Counted from the first letter of the stretch, positions 43,930 through 51,802 are shown. The stretch: DNA of 64,000 nucleotides from UBA5336 sp964492485 (GCA_964492485.1 CAZBKM010000004.1:1-64000), one strand, 5' to 3'. Made by a program: numbers and translations. The notes: generated by a model from the letters alone, not told the origin.

Positions 43930-45312
43930 TCACGCGGTCGCAAGTGCCAGGATGGCCCGTTCCAGCCCATCCGCCACCGGCGCAAGAAGCTCCGGGCCTG
44001 TGCTGTCGGCCATGTCGATGGGCGTGTGGTGCAGGTCATGACTCGCAAACACACCAAACAGGTTCTCGTAACCCTCAGCCAGGAAGACACGGGTCTCGCC
44101 ATGCGCTTCTTCCGGCCGGACATGCTGGGGTCGCTCAAGTCCCGGCTGACCGGCAAAGGCCGTGGCAAGCGTCGGAAGGAAGGCCTTCGTGCCGGTGACG
44201 AGATAGCGTGCCGCATCGGGTCCAAGGTCTTCCGCCCGCCGCAGACCTGCGTCGCTGCTGCGCCACTGGTAGGTGGCCATCCCTGCGCCCAGATGAGCCC
44301 AGACCGCGACCTCACCTGGCTTGGGAACGGCGCGGCGTAGGGCATCGCGCGCGCCGACCCCATCAATCTCGTGTCCCGAATTCGCAATGAAGACGAGACG
44401 ACGGCCGGGAAGACGCTCCGGAAGGCGCGATGCGAGCGCCCGCCAGAACGCGATCCCCGGACCCCGTTCGCCTCCGCAATGGAACCAGCCCGAGATTGGC
44501 GTCGACACGACGATCGCCGGCCCGGCCCCCGGACGCTCGCCGGCGACACTGCGCATGACCGCCTGCGGTTCCAGATCGGCCTGGACGCGCAGCGTCAGAC
44601 GAGCCCCCGCCCGTGCGGCGTCACGCAGTCCCGACGCTTCCCGGGGAGCACCGTAGGCCACGGGACAGGGAAAAGGGGTCCGGGAGACGTTAGAGTTCAG
44701 GGCGATGATTTCGCCGGTCAATCCTTGCGTCAGAAGGACGACACCGGCAGGTTGACCCGCGATTATCGTGTCGAGTTGGTCCCGCGCAGGTCCCTGATTG
44801 AGGGTCCCATAGGTCGGAAACGGCAGATCGACCACCGCGATGCAACCCGCAACGTCCGGCAGAGGCCCTGTCGGATCCGTGACGAGCACACCCCTGGCCT
44901 CGATGCCAGCGGCCGGCGTGGTAACGATCGGCCAGGCGGGAAACAGGCCCAGAGGTGCCGACGCCTCCCACGCGATCTCGGTCGTCCGCGGCTCGAAATA
45001 GGGCACCCGACCCTCGATGAACCGGGTCTCGAACCCGCTATGGTCCAGACCTTCACGAAGCCAATCGGCCGTCGCCAGATCACCAGGAGAGGCAGTCCTG
45101 TGCACACCCAGTTCGACGTACCGTTCCACGTCGGCCTGCAAGGCATGTCCATCCATGGCTGACCCCTTCCCTCTCCAGTCCGGCAATCCGGTACCCGACC
45201 GCACCGAGCATGCGGCGGCAGACAGGGGCATCGCCGTACACCAGGCCAACAGCGTTCGGCGGTGCAGCCACGAAGCCGTTCGCTCGGTTCGGCGTTCATC
45301 TCGGTCGCCCAT
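43930..45312 (-). CDS. Exported M28-like aminopeptidase-fold protein
   Basis: 460 residues from ATG 45310-45312; a TTG 21 bases earlier is less likely. The N-terminus has LHRRTLLAWCTAMPLSAAAC, a Tat-like and possible lipoprotein signal. A PA-like insert (about 120-235; VAGCIAVVDLPF, PAGVVLLTQG) is followed by the peptidase-like core with PAIVVSTPISGWFHCGGERG, FIANSGHEIDGVGARDAL and HTPIDMADST. The expected first zinc residues (His-x-Asp) are not obvious in TPISGWFHCGG, so activity as a classic metallopeptidase is uncertain. It is divergent from the DUF1214 gene around operator site 7. Confidence 0.7.
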   Translation of the reverse strand: MGDRDERRTERTASWLHRRTLLAWCTAMPLSAAACSVRSGTGLPDWRGKGSAMDGHALQADVERYVELGVHRTASPGDLATADWLREGLDHSGFETRFIEGRVPYFEPRTTEIAWEASAPLGLFPAWPIVTTPAAGIEARGVLVTDPTGPLPDVAGCIAVVDLPFPTYGTLNQGPARDQLDTIIAGQPAGVVLLTQGLTGEIIALNSNVSRTPFPCPVAYGAPREASGLRDAARAGARLTLRVQADLEPQAVMRSVAGERPGAGPAIVVSTPISGWFHCGGERGPGIAFWRALASRLPERLPGRRLVFIANSGHEIDGVGARDALRRAVPKPGEVAVWAHLGAGMATYQWRSSDAGLRRAEDLGPDAARYLVTGTKAFLPTLATAFAGQPGLERPQHVRPEEAHGETRVFLAEGYENLFGVFASHDLHHTPIDMADSTGPELLAPVADGLERAILALATA

Positions 45313-45344
45313 CCTCGAAACCCCACCTCTCAAACGCGCACAAT

Positions 45345-45356
45345 ATTGTTGACAAT
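45345..45356. promoter_or_regulatory. GntR-type operator site 7 (ATTGTTGACAAT)
   Basis: A palindrome with perfect ATTGT/ACAAT arms, in the 88-bp gap between the M28-like gene and the DUF1214 gene. One site could control both divergent promoters; it contains TTGACA, a perfect -35 box for the rightward gene. Confidence 0.7.
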
Positions 45357-45400
45357 GTAAGGGGTGCCGTAGTGGGGTGTAAAGCCGAAAGGGAGGGGTT

Positions 45401-46003
45401 ATGGGGATTGTTATACGGCTCGGTCTGGCGGTGCTCCTGGGCGTCGGGATCGGTGCGGCGACGGCCCTCTGGTCGATCGGCGCGCTCGGTGGGTCCAGCT
45501 CCGGTTACAGGATCTCGGTGGACGGCTGGACCGGCGATACCGCGATCGGCTCGACGGCCAGCGACCCCTATACGCGCGCCCGGATCGCCCGGCGCGGTCT
45601 CATGGCCCTGGCGCGCGACGAAGCCATCTACTTCTTTCGTGATCGCGATGATGCGGGTCGCCGGCTCCGGGCCGCCTGCACCTACAGGCTTTCGGGCTCG
45701 CCCCTGCCCGCGCGCTGGTGGTCGGTGACGCTCTATGCCGCCGACGACTATCTCGCCCGAAATGACGACGGCGCACATTCCGTGTCGGCATCCTCGCCGG
45801 GCATGAACGATGGGAGCTGGGACGCAACGATAGGACCTTCGCGCGCCGAAGGTCCCTGGCTGTCCACGGCCGAGGCGGGTGCGTTCAGTCTGACGCTGAG
45901 GCTGTACAATCCATCGGACGCGCTCCGGCAGTCGCCTGACACGTTCGATTTCCCGCGTGTCGAGCGCATTGGCTGTGAGGGGGGTGACAATGATGCGGCG
46001 TGA
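45401..46003 (+). CDS. DUF1214 domain membrane-anchored protein
   Basis: 200 residues from ATG 45401 (GGGAGGGG upstream). One N-terminal membrane anchor (6-28), then the DUF1214 fold: ACTYRLSGSPLPARWWSVTL, YAADDYLARNDD and SLTLRLYNPSDALRQ. In many bacteria DUF1254 and DUF1214 occur fused or side by side; the reaction is unknown. It overlaps the following DUF1254 gene by 14 bases and is controlled from operator site 7. Confidence 0.8.
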   Translation: MGIVIRLGLAVLLGVGIGAATALWSIGALGGSSSGYRISVDGWTGDTAIGSTASDPYTRARIARRGLMALARDEAIYFFRDRDDAGRRLRAACTYRLSGSPLPARWWSVTLYAADDYLARNDDGAHSVSASSPGMNDGSWDATIGPSRAEGPWLSTAEAGAFSLTLRLYNPSDALRQSPDTFDFPRVERIGCEGGDNDAA

Positions 46004-46556
46004 ATGGATCTGGCTCGGTCTCGCCGCGATCGTGTCCGGCACGGTCGCACACGCCGCGACGCTTCACGCCTATCCGGCGCGGGAGATGCAGACCGTCATC
46101 GACCGAACCGGCCGCGATGGCGAACGGGAGAACACCCTCGTCCACGCCCAGCCGGTGACCCCGGCGTCGAGAAACGTCGTGCGACCGTCGCCCGATCTGA
46201 TCTATTCGATCTGCATCTACGACCTGGCCGAAGGTCCGGTGGATATCAGGATGACGCGCTTTGACGCGTACCATTCGCTGTCGCTCTACGACTCGCGGAC
46301 CAACAACTATTATGTGGTCAACGATCTTGAGTATGAGGGTGAGGCAAAGCGCGTGCGGCTCGTGCTGTCGCGTGATCGGGCGCAGGCCATTCCGGAAGCC
46401 GATGCGCCCCCCGTCGAGACGGTCATCTCCCCGACCCGGAAAGGTGTGGCGCTGATCCGGCGCCTGGCGACCCCGGAGCGCGTCCTCCAGCAAGCCCTCG
46501 ACGTGCGCGACCGCGACCATTGCCGCCCCCAGTCGGCCGAGTCCCCTGATCCCTAG
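45990..46556 (+). CDS. DUF1254 domain exported protein
   Basis: About 188 residues from ATG 45990 (or 45993), preceded by GAGGGGGG. Signal sequence or anchor to about residue 22 (SGTVAHA). The DUF1254 core includes VVRPSPDLIYSICIYDLAEG, the hallmark asparagine-poor variant of the motif, and YHSLSLYDSRTNNYYVVND. It is the partner of the DUF1214 gene upstream and the last gene of the cluster. Its stop codon touches long repeat copy 5. Confidence 0.78.
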   Translation: MMRREWIWLGLAAIVSGTVAHAATLHAYPAREMQTVIDRTGRDGERENTLVHAQPVTPASRNVVRPSPDLIYSICIYDLAEGPVDIRMTRFDAYHSLSLYDSRTNNYYVVNDLEYEGEAKRVRLVLSRDRAQAIPEADAPPVETVISPTRKGVALIRRLATPERVLQQALDVRDRDHCRPQSAESPDP

Positions 46557-46659
46557 AAAGCAAGTTCGGCGCAAACGGACTCGGTTACGGACGGATACTT
46601 GCGCAGGAACAATGATGTAAAGCGACGGTCTGGAGTGAAGCGACAGATCGGCGTTTTAG
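46557..46659 (-). repeat. Long dispersed two-hairpin repeat, copy 5
   Basis: Reverse orientation, full length: starts AAGCAAGTTCGGCGCAAACG directly after the DUF1254 stop and ends in the CGGCGTTTTAG arm. Stem I has two extra mismatches compared with copies 1 and 4. Confidence 0.85.
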
Positions 46660-46680
46660 GGCATCTTCACCTCAGTCTTA

Positions 46681-46718
46681 GCGCATCTTCAAGTCAATCG
46701 AAGTCAGTGAAGATGCGC
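46681..46718 (+). repeat. Short hairpin repeat, copy 2
   Basis: Perfect 11-bp arms GCGCATCTTCA and TGAAGATGCGC around a 16-base loop. A truncated extra arm (GCATCTTCA at about 46661-46669) precedes it. Same family as 6795-6832 in opposite orientation. Confidence 0.8.
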
Positions 46719-46733
46719 TATGTTCTTGTTTTT

Positions 46734-46780
46734 GAGCATTTTCTTGCCGCAACCCGGTGTCTACTTCGCTTGAAAATGCT
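46734..46780 (+). repeat. AACCGGTG-type intergenic palindrome, copy 2
   Basis: Arms AGCATTTTC (46735-46743) and GAAAATGCT (46772-46780) are perfect; the centre contains CCCGGTGTCTACTTC. Three different repeat families are thus stacked in the 273-bp gap between the DUF1254 gene and the next gene. Confidence 0.75.
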
Positions 46781-46829
46781 TCACGCAGCGGTTTCTGTCG
46801 GTACTGCGGGCGTGCTATACGCCGCGCCT

Positions 46830-47102
46830 ATGAGTGATGCGATCGGTCCCGGCGATCTGGTCCTGTGCGTGAATGCGGGTCCCAACCATGTGACGGGCAT
46901 GCCCGTTCCCCTGGTGGCCGGCGAAACCTACATCGTTGCCGCCGCCCTGGACTTCGCCTGCCCCTGCCAGCGTGCGGACGCATTGCTCGATGTCGGTGTC
47001 GGCTTCGCCTGGTGTCAGTCGCGCTTCAGGCTCCTGCCGAAACCGCGCGCACGCAGCCGGCCACGTTCCGTCGAAAGGCCGAAGGAAACGGAAAAGGCCT
47101 GA
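46830..47102 (+). CDS. Small conserved-looking protein of unknown function (90 aa)
   Basis: 90 residues from ATG 46830 (MSDAIGPGDLVLCVNAGP); the frame continues upstream through repeats, which is not coding. It has a compact first part with GDLVLCVNAGPNHVTGMPVP, LVAGETYIV and a cysteine pair CPC, then a very basic tail (KPRARSRPRSVERPKETEKA). The pattern resembles small phage-derived proteins found in alphaproteobacteria, but I cannot name the family. Confidence 0.5.
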   Translation: MSDAIGPGDLVLCVNAGPNHVTGMPVPLVAGETYIVAAALDFACPCQRADALLDVGVGFAWCQSRFRLLPKPRARSRPRSVERPKETEKA

Positions 47103-47177
47103 GGCCGCAACTCATCGGATGAACGCGCGTGGCTGCTTCCGGCACGCGCAGCACGCCCGGCCTGACGACGCGGCGCA

Positions 47178-48014
47178 TCAGACCGTCCATTGCTTGAAGG
47201 CGAGACCCGTGGCCTTCCGGAATCGCGCGGCGTCGTCCGCCAAGGCGTCGGCCAGGCGGGCCCTCACCCTGTCCGGGAAACTGGGGGGTGGCGCTTTCGC
47301 CTCCGGCAGGACCACGTGGCGTTTCGCCAGATTGATCACGGAGCGAGGCAGACGCCCACGCAATTGCTGGCCGAGTTCCGACTGCCGCAGGCGACTCCAC
47401 CAGCGAGGGCGGCGGGCCAGTTCCTCTGTGGAGTTGCTCCCCATCTCGAGGGGGGTCAGGCGGACACCGGAAATCCCCAAGGTCTCGCAGAGGCCCGACA
47501 CCGTCGCCTCCGGGTCGGTAATGAGATCGTCGAAATCGATGATCCGGACCCTGTCGCCAAAACGCGCCCAAAAGGGTTCGAGGCACAGGTGGTAGCGACT
47601 GGCATGCAGGATGTGCCGCCCGGTCCAGCTGGACAGCAGCTCTTCCGGCGGGGGCGTGTCGGCCTCAAGCCAATGCTTGCGATACTGCGATATGGCCCGG
47701 TCGACCGGGTCGCGGGCCACAAAGAACACGGCCATGTCCGGGTTCGCCTGATGCAGCAGCTCGGCTGCGTCGGGGTTGATGTCGGTCTTGGCGTAGTTGG
47801 GCGAGATGTCGCCCCAAAGGGTCTCCTCGCCAGCGAACTGGCTGGCATACCAGTTGAACCCCCTGGCCACCGATTGCTTCGAGCAGAAGAAATCGGTCTC
47901 TTTCATCCTGGCCACGGAAATCTGCGGTACCTGACGAAGCAGGTCGTAGATCTGGGTCGTGCCGGCTCGCATCGCACCAATGATGGCGAAGTCCGGGCGT
48001 TTCGGGCGGGTCAT
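47178..48014 (-). CDS. PAPS-dependent sulfotransferase
   Basis: 278 residues. The 5'-phosphosulfate loop is AIIGAMRAGTTQIYDLL at 10-26 and the 3'-phosphate site is FFVARDPVDRAISQYRKHW at about 96-114. This is the Sulfotransfer_1/heparan-sulfotransferase-like fold, which moves sulfate from PAPS onto sugars, lipids or peptides. It is a single gene, convergent with the 90-aa gene; no PAPS-making genes are near. The acceptor is unknown. Confidence 0.88.
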   Translation of the reverse strand: MTRPKRPDFAIIGAMRAGTTQIYDLLRQVPQISVARMKETDFFCSKQSVARGFNWYASQFAGEETLWGDISPNYAKTDINPDAAELLHQANPDMAVFFVARDPVDRAISQYRKHWLEADTPPPEELLSSWTGRHILHASRYHLCLEPFWARFGDRVRIIDFDDLITDPEATVSGLCETLGISGVRLTPLEMGSNSTEELARRPRWWSRLRQSELGQQLRGRLPRSVINLAKRHVVLPEAKAPPPSFPDRVRARLADALADDAARFRKATGLAFKQWTV

Positions 48015-48150
48015 GGCAATCCTTCGCGTTTCGGCGCCTCGGGCTGTGTTGCCAAGACAGCAGGTCTCATGCCACGTCAGTTAAAAAGACGCACCGGTCC
48101 GGGGTAAAGCAGGCTCCGCAGCGCGGCCGGCGGGCCCGGCAGGATGGCGC

Positions 48151-49806
48151 TCAACCGGTCCCGGCGCGCGATCCGGCCTCGCCGGCGCGACTGGTCAGCT
48201 GGGCCACCCGGGCCAGGATCGCCAGCAGGGTCGCGTCACGGGGCGCGGCGATGTAGCGTGGCTCCCAGTCGGGGTCGAATTTCTCCTTGAAGCGGCGAAG
48301 ACCCTGGAAATTGTAGAAGCGCTCGCCCCGGTCATAGATCAACTGGCCAACACGGGCAAAGATCGGGGCATGGCGCGCGTCCACGAGGCCCGAAAGCGGC
48401 GCCATGGCCAGGTCGAAGCGGCGGTAGCCCACCGACTGTGCCCAGAGGATGAGCTCCACGAGCAGGAAGTCCATCGTGTTCGTCACCGCGCGCTCCGGAT
48501 CGTAACGCATGAGATCGATCCCGGCCCATCCGCGGTCCGGCGTGACCAGAAGAGAGCCGAACGCGACCGCCTGCCCGCCCAGCTCCGCAATCCCTATGGG
48601 GCAGTGATCGAGGAAGCCAGGATCGAACGCACCGAGGGAAAACCCCTTCTCGTGCCCGCCATTCATCTCGATCCAGGCGTCCGAAACGGGCCTCAGTCGT
48701 GCGATAAGCGCTGGATCATGGGGCGGCATCGAGAGGGTGAAGGTGGCGCCATGGCGTTCCGCGAGCTTCCGGCGCCCGCGGCGGATAACCTCGCGCTTTC
48801 GCCCCGACAGGGAAAAGGCGGCCAGGTCGAGGACCGCATTCTCACCGACCTTCTCGGCCTTGAAGCCAAGATCGAACAGGACGGGCAGGGCCTCCGGCGG
48901 TACCGCATAGACGGCGGGCTGCATGGCGTCACGTTCGGCCGCTTCAAGAAACGCTGTCAGCGCCGCCGCCCAGGCGGCGCGGGGGCCGATGGGCGCCCCC
49001 AGTGCGATGCGGGAGGACCCGATCTCTCCAAACGCGATGGCCGCCTCCCCGCCGGGCGCGATGAACACGCGCTTGTCACCGGCGAGCGCGAGCACCGCCT
49101 CGGGCCGGGCCCCGTCGGCGGCTGCCAGGCAGGCCGCCACCTGTCTCAGATCCTGATCCCCGGGCGGCGCGGCACGCTGGCGGGCCGGACTGGACGCAAG
49201 CCACACAACGGCCCCGGCGAAGAAGGTCACGAGAACGAGGGCGACCGGCCGTCCGGCAATTCCCAGATCGGCGTCCAGGACCAGGTCGTGAAAGCTCGCC
49301 TCGACGAAGCCGGACCTGTGACTGATCCATAGCAACGCGGCAAAGGCGGCGGCCAACAGCGCGAGGGTCGTGGCGAGTGTCCAGGTCCAGCTGAAGGAAA
49401 TCCGGCTGAGCGCCGATTTCCGGAAGAAGGCGTGGCGGACCGATACCAGCAGCACCGCGAGCCCAAGATACATGGCCGCCTCGATCGGGCGCGGCTTGAA
49501 GACCGTCGACAGGATGAGTCCGTGCAAGACCACCAGGAGCGTCAGCACCCAGGCCGCGCGGACCCGGCGCAAGAGGCCGGTCGACAGGGTCATGAGGGCC
49601 AGGCCGCCCATCGCCAGCAGATAACCGGGAAGCTCGGCCGTGGGCCGATAGGCCCGCGACACGGCGGCCAGTTGGGAGCCCGGCAGCGCGGCGGAAACCA
49701 GCGCGAGCGCACCGGCCAGAAAGACCAGGATCGCCACGGCGCGTGGCGCTCGGTCGAAGACCATCGCGCCGCCCCGTTCGCGCCAACTGCCGACGGGCTC
49801 ACCCAT
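48151..49806 (-). CDS. MprF-like phosphatidylglycerol lysyltransferase (DUF2156 domain)
   Basis: 551 residues. The N-terminal ~215 residues hold about six membrane helices, fewer than full MprF. The C-terminal DUF2156 domain (about 225-535) has RKREVIRRGRRKLAERHGAT, MNGGHEKGFSLGAFD and YRRFDLAMAPLSGL, all typical of aminoacyl-phosphatidylglycerol synthases. The family attaches lysine or alanine from aminoacyl-tRNA to phosphatidylglycerol, lowering the surface negative charge. The ATG overlaps the stop of an upstream alpha/beta hydrolase gene by 8 bases. Confidence 0.85.
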   Translation of the reverse strand: MGEPVGSWRERGGAMVFDRAPRAVAILVFLAGALALVSAALPGSQLAAVSRAYRPTAELPGYLLAMGGLALMTLSTGLLRRVRAAWVLTLLVVLHGLILSTVFKPRPIEAAMYLGLAVLLVSVRHAFFRKSALSRISFSWTWTLATTLALLAAAFAALLWISHRSGFVEASFHDLVLDADLGIAGRPVALVLVTFFAGAVVWLASSPARQRAAPPGDQDLRQVAACLAAADGARPEAVLALAGDKRVFIAPGGEAAIAFGEIGSSRIALGAPIGPRAAWAAALTAFLEAAERDAMQPAVYAVPPEALPVLFDLGFKAEKVGENAVLDLAAFSLSGRKREVIRRGRRKLAERHGATFTLSMPPHDPALIARLRPVSDAWIEMNGGHEKGFSLGAFDPGFLDHCPIGIAELGGQAVAFGSLLVTPDRGWAGIDLMRYDPERAVTNTMDFLLVELILWAQSVGYRRFDLAMAPLSGLVDARHAPIFARVGQLIYDRGERFYNFQGLRRFKEKFDPDWEPRYIAAPRDATLLAILARVAQLTSRAGEAGSRAGTG

Positions 49807-50785
49807 CGCTACCCACCTGGCGCGAGGTCATCGCTCGGATATCGGCCGCGATCCGCGCGGCATTGGACCGGTTCAGAAGCGAGACATGTGTGGCATCTGG
49901 GATGACGGTCACCCGGCCGAATCCCACCTGCTCCGCGGCGGCGGCGGCCACCGGTGCGTTGCCGCCCCCGCCAGGGGTGTTCGTGAAGACCGAAACGGGC
50001 GTTCGGGACGCGGCCATGCCCTGCAGCCAGTCCATCTCGAGCCCCTGTTCGAGCACGGCCGCGATTTCGGCGCGGGCCGCGCGGTGATGGGCCGGTTGGC
50101 CCATGGCGCGGCGCTTGTCCGCGGCCGCATCGGCGGGGAGGTCAAGCGGATCGGGCAGTAGAACCGCCAGGCCCGAGAGGGCGCCCGTCCTGGCCAGGAC
50201 GATACCGGCGTCCATGGCGCGCAGCGCCCAGGGAAAGAACCGCTGCGCCCGGGCACGGTCGAGGGTCTGGGGCCGCACCGCATCAATGAACACGAGACCG
50301 GAAAGCTCTTCGGGGTAGAGGTTGGCCCAGGCGTGCAGGCGCAAGCCGGCCATGGAATGACCCACCAGCACGAACGGTCCAGCCTGCCCCAGCGCATCGC
50401 GCAGGCGGCGCATGTCTTCCACATGCCAGTCGGGTGTCGGCGCCTGGCCCCGCGGTGGCGGGTCGCTCCAGCCGAGCCCGGCACGGTCGTAGAGACAGAC
50501 GCGATGGTCCGATTTCAGGTGCTGCTGAATCCACCAGCCATCGGCGTGGATGCCAAAGGCGCCGGCGTCATACAGAACGAAAGGCGCGCCGTCCGGTCCC
50601 ATGCAGCGCACATGCAGGTGACGGCCCGGCGCCACCTCGACCAGCGTGCCCGCGGGCTCAACCGGTGCGCGGGGCATTGCGCTCACCGCGCCCAGCATGG
50701 ACAGGCCCATCCACGCCATGGCCAGCCCGGCCGTCAGGCCCAGGCCCATCCATTTCAACACCCGGCCGATCGTGCGACTGGTCAA
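49799..50785 (-). CDS. Alpha/beta hydrolase with N-terminal anchor, coupled to the MprF-like gene
   Basis: 328 residues. A signal anchor (10-37) is followed by an alpha/beta hydrolase domain: YDAGAFGIHADGW, CLYDRAGLGWSDPP, nucleophile Ser144 in VGHSMAG, and the catalytic His in IPDATHVSLL. It overlaps the MprF-like gene by 8 bases, so both are made together. In agrobacteria and rhizobia an alpha/beta-fold protein (AcvB) next to the MprF homologue LpiA hydrolyses lysyl-phosphatidylglycerol; a similar role here is inference. Confidence 0.82.
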   Translation of the reverse strand: MTSRTIGRVLKWMGLGLTAGLAMAWMGLSMLGAVSAMPRAPVEPAGTLVEVAPGRHLHVRCMGPDGAPFVLYDAGAFGIHADGWWIQQHLKSDHRVCLYDRAGLGWSDPPPRGQAPTPDWHVEDMRRLRDALGQAGPFVLVGHSMAGLRLHAWANLYPEELSGLVFIDAVRPQTLDRARAQRFFPWALRAMDAGIVLARTGALSGLAVLLPDPLDLPADAAADKRRAMGQPAHHRAARAEIAAVLEQGLEMDWLQGMAASRTPVSVFTNTPGGGGNAPVAAAAAEQVGFGRVTVIPDATHVSLLNRSNAARIAADIRAMTSRQVGSDG

Positions 50786-50885
50786 GCATATCCCCTGCGA
50801 TCAACCCCGTTGCGCGGTCCGAACCACCGCTTCCGGAGATAGGGATTGCGTCCGGTCTTGCCCAGCATTCGCCCATGGGTCCGCC

Positions 50886-51659
50886 TCAGGCCGTGCGTGC
50901 CAGGTACACCGTTTGCGTAACCTCCCGGCCCGTCAGGGGATTATCGAACCGCACAGGCACGGCCCAGGCGACAGGAAAGACCGCTTCAAGGCAGGCCAGG
51001 AACCGCGGATCGGTCGCCGCATCGGACCACAGGCCGAACACCCCGCCGGGTTTCAGGAACCGGGCCAATGCCCTCAGGCCGTCAGGCTGGTAGAATCCCT
51101 TGCTGCGCCCGTCGAGAAGATCGTCGGGCGCGTGGTCGATGTCGGCCAGGATGGCATCGAACCGGCGGCCCGGGCGCTGTGGATCGAAGCCTGCGCCGGC
51201 CGCCATGGCGAAGAAATCTCCCGTCACCAGGTGACACCGCGGATCCTCAACGAGCTGACGGCCCAGCGGCAGGAGGCCGGCCTCGTGCCACTCGATCACC
51301 GGCGCCAGGAATTCCACGACACGCACATCCGCCACACCCGGCGCGTCCAGCGCGGCTCGGGCCGTATAGCCAAGCCCCAGACCGCCGACGACCACGTCCA
51401 GTCCCCCGGCTGCGGCGTCCGTCCCCACCGCGATCGGGTCGGGCCGCGCCTCCTCACCGCCGCCCTGGCTCCGGCACGCGGACACGCCGTACGTGGCAAG
51501 CGCGACTTCCGAGTCAACGAAGTGGCTGGTCATCAGGAACGCCTCGCCCAGGAGGATCTCGTAGACCTCCCTGCCGAGGCGGGCATCGTGCCGGCGGCGC
51601 AGGCTGAGGGCGCCGATCGGGGTCGGGCAGTAATCCAGTTCCTCGAACAGGCGGCTCAT
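50886..51659 (-). CDS. Spermidine-synthase-like / Rossmann-fold methyltransferase-like protein
   Basis: 257 residues. ATG 51657-51659 (MSRLFEELDYCPTPIG) has AAGGAGG 7 bases upstream, better than the longer GTG or ATG starts. The nucleotide-binding loop VVGGLGLGYTARAAL, the acidic VVEFLAPVIEWHE and FDAILADIDHAPDDLL follow the spermidine synthase order. N-terminal SHFVDSEVALATYG fits the small beta domain. No SAM decarboxylase gene is near, so polyamine synthesis is not certain. Confidence 0.72.
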   Translation of the reverse strand: MSRLFEELDYCPTPIGALSLRRRHDARLGREVYEILLGEAFLMTSHFVDSEVALATYGVSACRSQGGGEEARPDPIAVGTDAAAGGLDVVVGGLGLGYTARAALDAPGVADVRVVEFLAPVIEWHEAGLLPLGRQLVEDPRCHLVTGDFFAMAAGAGFDPQRPGRRFDAILADIDHAPDDLLDGRSKGFYQPDGLRALARFLKPGGVFGLWSDAATDPRFLACLEAVFPVAWAVPVRFDNPLTGREVTQTVYLARTA

Positions 51660-51701
51660 CGCATCGCCTCCTTGGCTATGGGGGGATGGCGTCATGCCCA
51701 G

Positions 51702-51749
51702 ATCCTTGTCAAACGAAGTGGGCACCGGTTCGCGTGAAGAAAATGCTCA
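51702..51749 (-). repeat. AACCGGTG-type intergenic palindrome, copy 3
   Basis: Read on the minus strand it begins GAGCATTTTCTTCACGCGAA, then CCGGTGCCCACTTCGTTTGA. It matches 10714-10759 and 46734-46780; the closing arm has decayed. Confidence 0.7.
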
Positions 51750-51763
51750 GCACAAGACCCTGG

Positions 51764-51802
51764 GGCATACTCACTGACCCTGTTTGACTTGAAGAAGCAC
51801 TA
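51764..51802 (-). repeat. Short hairpin repeat, copy 3
   Basis: GCATACTCACTGACCCTGTT followed by TGACTTGAAGAAGCACTA, differing from 6795-6832 at only a few bases, mostly in the arms. The last CTA (51800-51802) is the stop codon of rluE on the minus strand. Confidence 0.7.
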
